Below are positions 58,336 through 64,000 of a stretch of 64,000 nt of DNA, piece by piece. The notes under the pieces were generated by a model that was not told the origin of the DNA, ran no database searches, and saw nothing but the letters and a program-made list of their open reading frames with translations. Every line of letters starts with the position of its first letter. Positions within the stretch are counted from its first letter, which is position 1. This stretch comes from Paludibaculum sp. Its GTDB lineage: Bacteria > Acidobacteriota > Terriglobia > Bryobacterales > Bryobacteraceae. Made by a program: the position numbers and the translations under genes. The stretch lies in NCBI GenBank assembly GCA_029973955.1, contig JARKQJ010000091.1:1-64000 (forward strand), given 5' to 3'.

Positions 58336-58925
58336 CAGCCTTGCACCGGTCCCTTCTGGAGAAAGGTGTCATGCACGCCGTAGTGCTGGCGGCCACGCAC
58401 GGGCATGGGCGGGACGCCGATCATGTGCCAGGAGGCGTAGTCCTTATTCCCGCCGTGGCGCGGGTTGCCGTAGAAGCCCTGCATGGCGTGATCGAGAACC
58501 ATGTTGAACGCGGACTTGCCACCGTCGGAAAAGAGCGCCTTGTCCACCGCGCCCTGCTCGAGTTGGGCAGCGATGGCGGTGCGGGCTTCGAAAGAGAGTG
58601 CTTCAAAGGAGGGCGCGCCGCGCTGCGCGGCGAGCCGGCTGAGGGCGGCCAGGGCGGCGCGATAAGCGGGCTGGAGTTTGCGGAGCTTGGAGCGAGTGAG
58701 TTGGATGTCAATGTAGTTCACGACTCCGGCCTGGCGTGCGCCGGGGTCCTGGTCCGCCGGGATCAGGACATCGAGCCAGGCGTCGAGAGCGGCAGCCTCT
58801 TCGGGCGTAAAGAAGCGGAGGGAAGAGGACTTTCGCGAGCAGGCGGTGGTGGCGGCTGCCGCGGTGGAGAGAAAGATTCTGCGTTTCAGATCGCAACCTC
58901 CGGAGATTGAATCCAGAGGCATCAT
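58335..58925 (-). CDS. Dehydrogenase small subunit (gluconate 2-dehydrogenase subunit 3-like)
   Basis: A 196-residue exported protein. KRRIFLSTAAAATTACSRKS is a Tat-like signal with a lipobox-like TTAC. The mature part reads TPEEAAALDAWLDVLIPADQ and GARQAGVVNYIDIQL, the family hallmark. It helps fold and export the GMC subunit. Two starts are possible: the ATG at 58925 (or 58922), with no ribosome site, or a CTG at 58889 that lies 7 bases after GGAGG (58901-58897) and gives a cleaner signal peptide. Coordinates follow the ATG. Confidence 0.78.
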   Translation of the reverse strand: MMPLDSISGGCDLKRRIFLSTAAAATTACSRKSSSLRFFTPEEAAALDAWLDVLIPADQDPGARQAGVVNYIDIQLTRSKLRKLQPAYRAALAALSRLAAQRGAPSFEALSFEARTAIAAQLEQGAVDKALFSDGGKSAFNMVLDHAMQGFYGNPRHGGNKDYASWHMIGVPPMPVRGRQHYGVHDTFLQKGPVQG

Positions 58926-58995
58926 ATCCGCAGGCCGAAGGTTGCGGCAACGGGCGGCGGGCGCGTGACGGCCCGCCAACCGCTGCCGTTGTGAG

Positions 58996-60288
58996 CTATG
59001 CCAGGCCGAGGGGCGCGGCCATGGCGGAGAGGGCGGGTCCATAGGCCGGGAGGCAGGCGGCGATCTGCGCGGCGTGGGCGGCGATCCACGGGTCGGCACC
59101 AGGGCCAGGCTGGAGGGCGTTCTCGACGCCGTGGAGCTGGCGCCAGGCGGGCAGCCAGCGGTCGTTGTAGGCGTTGAGGATCCGCGGATCGGCGCCGCCG
59201 CGCAGGATGGAAGCGAGGGTGGAGGCGAGGTCGGCGCCTTCAAACAAGCCGAGGTTCATGGAGTGGATGCCGGCCGGGCCGGCGAGGTGGGCGGAGTCTC
59301 CGGCGAGCCAGAGCGGGCCGGCGCCGTAGCGGGTGGCGAGGCGATGCTCGAAGCGGACCACGATGCGCCAGGAGAGCTTGTCGATGGAGCCCTGGAACCA
59401 GGGGGCGCGGTTGGCGAGCAGCGCGCGGAGGTTGTTTTCGTCGAGGACCGGGGCGCTCTCTCCGCGCGACATCAGCACGCGGTCCTTGGAGCGCTCGCTG
59501 GGGAAGTCGCCGAAGCCGGCGTTGCGCAGGCTCTCGTTGCGGCGGTCGACATCGGGATCGGCGAAGTTCGGCAGTTCGAAGCTCCAGCGGCAGTTGCCGC
59601 CGGGCAGCGGCCAGAGGACGTCGGCTGTGTTTTCATCGAGGGCGACGCGCACCTCGTGGTTCAGATCGGCGTCGGACTTGAATTCGAAGACGGCGTAGTA
59701 TTGAGGCGGCGCGAGGGAGGGGAACTCCGGGTTGAGCGCGCGGCGCACGCGGGAGTTGTAGCCGTCGGCGCCGACGACGAAGCGGGGTTCGAGGTCGAAC
59801 GACTTGGCGACCACCCATTCGGTGTGGGCGACGATGTAGCCGCGGGACTCCTTCTCGAACTTCTGAATGGTGACCCTGGCGTGGTCGTCCATGGCTTCGA
59901 TGTTGGCGGCCTCATGGCGCCAGCTCACTTTGACGCCGGCGTTTTCGAGCTCGGATTCCAGCAGGTTTTCGATGTTGTCCTGGCGCAGAACGGCCAGGCT
60001 GGCATCCGGCGAGCCGACGGTGGCTTCGGCGCGGCGCTGCTGCTTGTCGTAGAAGGCCACCTTGTTGACGGGGTAAGCGTCTTTCAGGACCTTCTCTTTG
60101 AGTCCGAGTTCGTCGAAGAGAGACAGCGCCGCCGGATGCAGCGCCAACGCATAGCTATGAGTGCAGGCCCAGACTCCGGTGTCGATGATGCGCACTGAGA
60201 CGTTCTTGCGGGCGAGGGAAAGGGCGGTGAAGAGGCCCACAGGGCCGGCGCCGACCACGAGAACTTCAGGTTTCATCTCGTCGAACAT
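58996..60288 (-). CDS. FAD-dependent monooxygenase (PHBH/UbiH fold)
   Basis: A 430-residue flavoprotein with EVLVVGAGPVGLFTALSLAR (Rossmann), the FVVGADGYNSRVRRAL (DG) motif and LWLAGDSAHLAGPAGIHSMN (GD motif), the signature of aromatic hydroxylases such as p-hydroxybenzoate hydroxylase. The substrate is unknown; ubiquinone or aromatic-ring hydroxylation are possible. It lies 70 bases upstream of the dehydrogenase operon on the same strand, so co-transcription is possible. It is divergent from the gene at 60385. Confidence 0.85.
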   Translation of the reverse strand: MFDEMKPEVLVVGAGPVGLFTALSLARKNVSVRIIDTGVWACTHSYALALHPAALSLFDELGLKEKVLKDAYPVNKVAFYDKQQRRAEATVGSPDASLAVLRQDNIENLLESELENAGVKVSWRHEAANIEAMDDHARVTIQKFEKESRGYIVAHTEWVVAKSFDLEPRFVVGADGYNSRVRRALNPEFPSLAPPQYYAVFEFKSDADLNHEVRVALDENTADVLWPLPGGNCRWSFELPNFADPDVDRRNESLRNAGFGDFPSERSKDRVLMSRGESAPVLDENNLRALLANRAPWFQGSIDKLSWRIVVRFEHRLATRYGAGPLWLAGDSAHLAGPAGIHSMNLGLFEGADLASTLASILRGGADPRILNAYNDRWLPAWRQLHGVENALQPGPGADPWIAAHAAQIAACLPAYGPALSAMAAPLGLA

Positions 60289-60384
60289 ATTCAGGACCTC
60301 CTAGTCCGGTCAGATGAAGTATACACCTGGGAGAAGGGGAAGCCGCTGCCGGGCGATTCGTGGAGGGGGCGGAGCGAGTCCGCT

Positions 60385-62097
60385 ATGCTTGCTGAGATGA
60401 GATGGCTGGCAGCCTGTGTAGCGATTGCCGCGGTGTTCGGACAAGGCGGGCCGCCTTCCGCGCGTATTCGCGTGGTGGACCGGCAAACCGGGCGCGGTGT
60501 GCCGCTGGCGCGGCTCGAGACCACGAACAAGATCACGGCCTGGACCGACAGCAACGGAGTGGTGGCGTGGAACGAGCCGGGGTTGATGGACAGGCGCATC
60601 TATTTCAAAGTGGAGAGCCCGGGATATTCGGCGCCTGAGGGCGGAAAGACTGTGCAGGTGCGGGGAGGCGAGGAGGCGGTGATTCTGCTCGACCGCGAGC
60701 AGGTGGCGGAGCGGCTGTATCGCCTGACCGGACAGGGAATTTTCCGGGACAGCGAATTGACGGGAGTGGCGGTGCCAGAGGCGTACCGAGCATTGAACGG
60801 CGGAGTGATGGGGCAGGACACCGTGCGAGCGGCGGTTTACCAGGGGAAGGTCTTCTGGCTGTGGGGCGACACGGACCGGCCGGACGGACCGCTGGGGAAT
60901 TTCAATACGACCGCGGCGACGTCGGAACTGGCGGGCGCGGATCCCGCGCGGTTCATCGATCTGCGCTACTTTCTCGAAGGCACGTTTGTGAAGCCGATGA
61001 TCCCGTGGACCAGGCGGATGACGTGGATGCATTCGCTGATGACGTTGAAGGACCCGTCCGGGCATGAGCGGCTGGTGGCCTACTACGAAGTAGTGAAAAC
61101 CCTGGGTGTGATTGAGCGCGCGGGGCTGGCGGTGTTTGACGACGGGAAGCGCGAGTTCGCACCGTTGGCGGAGTTTCCCATCGCGCCGAAACCGCCGCTG
61201 GAGGCCAATGCCTTTGCGGTGCGCGCCGGCGGGCGGGAGTACTTCTACTTCAGCGGGCTGGAGCCCGGCGGAGCGGTGCGGGTCCGGGCGGATTGGGAGT
61301 CTGTGCAGAAGATCGGCGCGTATGAGCGATTTACGGTGGATGGCTGGCGGCCATTCGCGGGTGGGGGCGCCGGGCTGACGTCGTACCTGGATTTCGAAAC
61401 GGGCCAGGCGCTGGAGGTGAAGTGCGACAGCATCGCGTGGAATGAGTTCCGGCAGCGCTGGATCGCCGTTCTGCAGGTGATGCCGGGCGAGGTCTATTAC
61501 GCGGAGGCGGACAGTCCGACCGGCCCCTGGGCGTATGCAGCGAAGGTGGCGACTCATGGCCGGTATACGTTCTACTGGCCGGTGACGCACCCGTTCTTCG
61601 ACCGTGCCGGCGGACGCGAGATCTACTTCGAGGGCACCTACACGAACGCATTTTCCGGCAATCCGGTGATCACGCCGCGATACGACTACAACCAGTTGAT
61701 GTACCGGCTGAGGCTGGATGACGAGCGGCTGCACCTGCCCGCGCCGGTCTACCGGCTGAGAGACGGCCGGCTGCTGATGAAAGAAGGCGTGTCGGCGGCG
61801 CGTGCATGGAGCGAAGTGGTGAGCATTCCGTTCTACGCGCTCGCTCCGGACCGGGGGCGCGAGGGGACCACGGTGCTGGAAGGGACGTTTCGCGTGGCAC
61901 AGGACCAGGCGCCGGGGCGTGGAGCCGCGGGGCGGGAATCCTGGAAGTCCGCGGCGCTCATTCCCCTCTACCGTGTAGAGGGCGGCTACAGCACGCAGCC
62001 GGAGAAGGGCGTACAGCGAGTGGGACGCGTGTGGCGGAATCCATCGGGGGTTCTTGCACTGGACCGGGAGGCGCTGATGGAGCCGCGGCAACGATAG
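60385..62097 (+). CDS. Secreted hypothetical protein with beta-propeller-like body
   Basis: A 570-residue precursor. MRWLAACVAIAAVFGQG near the start is a signal peptide. Residues ~25-100 resemble a carboxypeptidase-regulatory-like beta domain (SARIRVVDRQTGRGVPLARL). The rest is blade-like, with VFWLWGDTDRPDGPLG, REYFYFSGLEPGG and GRYTFYWPVTHPFFD, recalling five-bladed propellers of GH43/DUF4185 type, but no catalytic set is seen. The ATG at 60385 has GGAG about 10 bases upstream; 60397 is an alternative. Confidence 0.68.
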   Translation: MLAEMRWLAACVAIAAVFGQGGPPSARIRVVDRQTGRGVPLARLETTNKITAWTDSNGVVAWNEPGLMDRRIYFKVESPGYSAPEGGKTVQVRGGEEAVILLDREQVAERLYRLTGQGIFRDSELTGVAVPEAYRALNGGVMGQDTVRAAVYQGKVFWLWGDTDRPDGPLGNFNTTAATSELAGADPARFIDLRYFLEGTFVKPMIPWTRRMTWMHSLMTLKDPSGHERLVAYYEVVKTLGVIERAGLAVFDDGKREFAPLAEFPIAPKPPLEANAFAVRAGGREYFYFSGLEPGGAVRVRADWESVQKIGAYERFTVDGWRPFAGGGAGLTSYLDFETGQALEVKCDSIAWNEFRQRWIAVLQVMPGEVYYAEADSPTGPWAYAAKVATHGRYTFYWPVTHPFFDRAGGREIYFEGTYTNAFSGNPVITPRYDYNQLMYRLRLDDERLHLPAPVYRLRDGRLLMKEGVSAARAWSEVVSIPFYALAPDRGREGTTVLEGTFRVAQDQAPGRGAAGRESWKSAALIPLYRVEGGYSTQPEKGVQRVGRVWRNPSGVLALDREALMEPRQR

Positions 62098-62138
62098 ATA
62101 GCGCGGCGGCGCGGGCGCGCACCCGCTACACTGTGGGA

Positions 62139-62660
62139 ATGAGTCTGAAGGGCAAGCGCATCGCAGTTTTCGTGGACCAGCTTTACCAGGAGATGGAGGT
62201 CTGGTACCCGTATTACCGCTTGATCGAAGCCGGCGCCGAGGTGCATCTGGTGGCCGCCGAAGCCGGCAAAACTTATCCTTCGAAGTTGGGCTATCCGTGC
62301 ACATCGACGAAGGCCTACGCGGAGTTGAAGGCGGCCGACTATGACGGGGTGATCGCGCCAGGCGGTTTCGCGCCGGATTTCATCCGGCGGCATCCGGCCT
62401 CCTCGCAGTTCATCGCGCAGATCGATGCGCAGGGCAAGCTGGTGGCGGCCATCTGCCACGGGCTGTGGTGCCTGTGCTCGGCGAATGTGCTCAAAGGGAG
62501 GCGCTGTACTTCGTTCTTCGCGATCAAGGACGATGTGGTGCACGCCGGCGGTCTGTGGGAGGACTCCGAAGTGGTGGTGGACCATAACCTGGTTTCCAGC
62601 CGCAAGCCGGACGATCTTCCGGCCTTCATGAAGGCCTGCATCTCGGTGCTCAACCGTTAG
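62139..62660 (+). CDS. DJ-1/PfpI-family protein
   Basis: A 173-residue cytoplasmic protein with the DJ-1 fold: RIAVFVDQLYQEMEVWYP (conserved Glu), VIAPGGFAPD, and the nucleophile elbow AAICHGLW near residue 105. PfpI-type members act as deglycases or proteases. The ATG at 62139 is used; the frame is open upstream over the previous gene. It lies 2 bases before an ABC ATPase. Confidence 0.84.
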   Translation: MSLKGKRIAVFVDQLYQEMEVWYPYYRLIEAGAEVHLVAAEAGKTYPSKLGYPCTSTKAYAELKAADYDGVIAPGGFAPDFIRRHPASSQFIAQIDAQGKLVAAICHGLWCLCSANVLKGRRCTSFFAIKDDVVHAGGLWEDSEVVVDHNLVSSRKPDDLPAFMKACISVLNR

Positions 62661-62662
62661 TC

Positions 62663-63595
62663 ATGCCGGCCGAACCTGCGATCCTGGTCCGCGGGCTGAG
62701 GAAGTCCTACGGAGACTTTGAAGCTGTGCGCGGCATCGACTTCGAAGTGGCGCGGGGCGAGGTCTTCGGCCTGCTTGGCCCCAACGGGGCAGGGAAGACC
62801 ACGACGGTGGAGATCCTGGAAGGCATCCGGCCGCGCACGGGGGGAGAGGTGAGCGTGCTGGGCTACGACCCGGCGTCGGAGACCAACGCGGTGAAGGACA
62901 GCATCGGCGTGTCGCTCCAGTCCACGCACCTGCCTGAGAAGATCCGTGTGCATGAGGCCGTGGAGCTGTTTGCGGCGTTCTACTCGCGCTCCGCGGACAC
63001 CGACGCTCTGCTCAAACGGCTGCAACTCTGGGACAAGCGCACGGCGCTCTACTCCACGCTCTCCGGCGGCCAGAAGCAACGCCTGGCGCTGGCGCTGGCG
63101 CTGGTCAACCAGCCGCAACTGGTGTTTCTGGACGAGCCCACCACGGGGCTGGACCCGCAGGTGCGCCTGGAGATCCACACTCTCATTGAAGAGTTGCGCG
63201 CCCAGAAGAAGACCATCCTGCTCACGACGCATTACATCGAAGAGGCGGAGCGGCTTTGCGACCGCGTGGCCATCGTGGACGAGGGCCGGGTGGTGGCCAT
63301 CGGCTCGCCCGCGGAGCTGCAACAGAAAGTGATGGGCCACGCCCGCGTGGAGGTGTCCACCGTGCAGCCCATGCCGGAGAGCGCGCCCGAGGGGCTGGTC
63401 GAGCATTTCTCCGCCGCGCAGTTCTCGGAAGACCGGCGCCGCCTGACGCTCTCCGCGCCCAAGCCGGCGCGCGCCGTGGTGGAGATTGTGAAGTGGCTGG
63501 AAACGGCCGGCGCAGAAATCGACGACCTGCACATCAAGCGGCCCACGCTGGAAGACGTCTTCATCCACCTGACCGGCAAATCCCTGCGCGACTGA
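62663..63595 (+). CDS. ABC-2 type exporter ATP-binding protein
   Basis: A 310-residue ATPase: Walker A GPNGAGKTTTVE (~40), signature LSGGQKQRLALALAL (~134), Walker B LVFLDEPTTGLD (~155) and switch His LTTHYIEEAERL. The ~80-residue C-terminal extension is typical of DrrA/CcmA-like exporters. The partner permease starts 15 bases downstream. The preceding DJ-1 gene is only 2 bases away. Confidence 0.9.
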   Translation: MPAEPAILVRGLRKSYGDFEAVRGIDFEVARGEVFGLLGPNGAGKTTTVEILEGIRPRTGGEVSVLGYDPASETNAVKDSIGVSLQSTHLPEKIRVHEAVELFAAFYSRSADTDALLKRLQLWDKRTALYSTLSGGQKQRLALALALVNQPQLVFLDEPTTGLDPQVRLEIHTLIEELRAQKKTILLTTHYIEEAERLCDRVAIVDEGRVVAIGSPAELQQKVMGHARVEVSTVQPMPESAPEGLVEHFSAAQFSEDRRRLTLSAPKPARAVVEIVKWLETAGAEIDDLHIKRPTLEDVFIHLTGKSLRD

Positions 63596-63610
63596 TCCTG
63601 GTATCCGTTC

Positions 63611-64000
63611 ATGCGACCTTATCTGGCCTACCTCCGTACCACGCTCCGGCTGACGGCGCGCGACCGCGTCGTGGTGTTTTTCAACTACCTGATGCCCCTG
63701 ATCTTCTTCGCCGCCTTCGGCGAGGGCTTCGGCGCCAAGACCAGCCAGGGCGCGCTCACCCAGGTGCTCTCCATGGTGCTGATGTTCGGCGTGCTGGGCT
63801 CGGGCTTCTTCGGCGGCGGCCTGCGCGCCACCATCGACCGGGAAGCGGGCATCCTGCGGCGCTTCAAAGTCGCGCCCATCTCGCCGGCGCCCATCCTTAC
63901 CGCTTCCATCATCACCGGCTGGTGTCTCTTCATTCCGTCGTTATTCCTCTTTGTCGGACTGGCCAAGCTGCGCTATGGGATGGACATCCCCTCGAACTTC
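63611..64000 (+). CDS. ABC-2 type permease (truncated by window edge)
   Basis: The first 130 codons are visible: MRPYLAYLRTTLRLTARDR, then the hydrophobic VVVFFNYLMPLIFFAAFGEG, VLSMVLMFGVLGSGFFGGGL, and WCLFIPSLFLFVGLAKLRYG. This is the N-terminal half of an ABC-2 membrane subunit that pairs with the ATPase just upstream. The 3' end lies beyond the window. Confidence 0.85.
   Translation, partial: MRPYLAYLRTTLRLTARDRVVVFFNYLMPLIFFAAFGEGFGAKTSQGALTQVLSMVLMFGVLGSGFFGGGLRATIDREAGILRRFKVAPISPAPILTASIITGWCLFIPSLFLFVGLAKLRYGMDIPSNF

Overview
The window is GC-rich and densely coded on both strands. Its gene content suggests an Acidobacteriota member of the Solibacter/Bryobacter type. This is inferred from a winged-helix protein fused to a TolB-like propeller, a PEP-CTERM protein, Tat-exported enolase-superfamily, S9 and M28 hydrolases, an ECF sigma/FecR pair, a GMC dehydrogenase with a multiheme cytochrome, and a GH27 alpha-galactosidase. 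No rRNA, tRNA, CRISPR array, transposase or integrase was seen, so the taxonomic placement rests on style only.

Layout. 1-8.0 kb is a surface-glycan block: a partial protein of nine tandem HPLFD/PLxHY repeats, galE, a small coiled-coil protein, a GT4-GT2-GT2 glycosyltransferase and a tandem GT2 glycosyltransferase. Its first ~3.1 kb is clearly lower in GC. 8.1-15.5 kb holds a secreted alpha-galactosidase, an overlapping leftward run (ligA, DedA-like membrane protein, enolase-superfamily protein), a lipid/diacylglycerol kinase and an HDOD protein. 15.6-22.9 kb is one compact rightward operon: ABC ATPase, permease, secreted TPR protein, MFS transporter, GT4 glycosyltransferase, GNAT. 23-28 kb holds a YdcH-like protein, a hairpin-rich gap, the winged-helix/TolB sensor, an M28 peptidase and an adenosine-specific kinase gene broken by an in-frame TAA.

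28-50 kb holds a PEP-CTERM discoidin-like protein, metY, a sugar isomerase, and a six-gene leftward run (secreted protein, ECF sigma, FecR, M24 peptidase, accB, accC). It continues with an S9 peptidase, aldo/keto reductase, URO-D-like protein, rhaM beside a small tandem repeat, an ABHD18-like hydrolase, a zinc-ribbon protein, a 1011-residue orphan with a barrel-like C-terminus, a GNAT and dnaB. 50-64 kb holds a GDSL hydrolase, a LolD-like ATPase, clpC with a clean terminator, and a coupled Tat/GMC/nine-heme cytochrome operon. It ends with a flavin monooxygenase, a secreted hypothetical, a DJ-1/PfpI protein and the start of an ABC exporter that runs off the edge.

Working together. The clearest units are the glycan cluster at the left edge, the 15.6-22.9 kb envelope/export operon, the sigma/anti-sigma/fatty-acid run at 32.4-37.3 kb, and the extracellular dehydrogenase at 55.6-58.9 kb. 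At the largest scale the GC skew of the + strand is positive at both ends and negative in the middle (~26-50 kb), whichever strand is coding. That fits a past inversion. The items most worth checking are the repeat protein with its composition break, the nine-heme dehydrogenase, the nonsense-interrupted kinase and the 1011-residue orphan.
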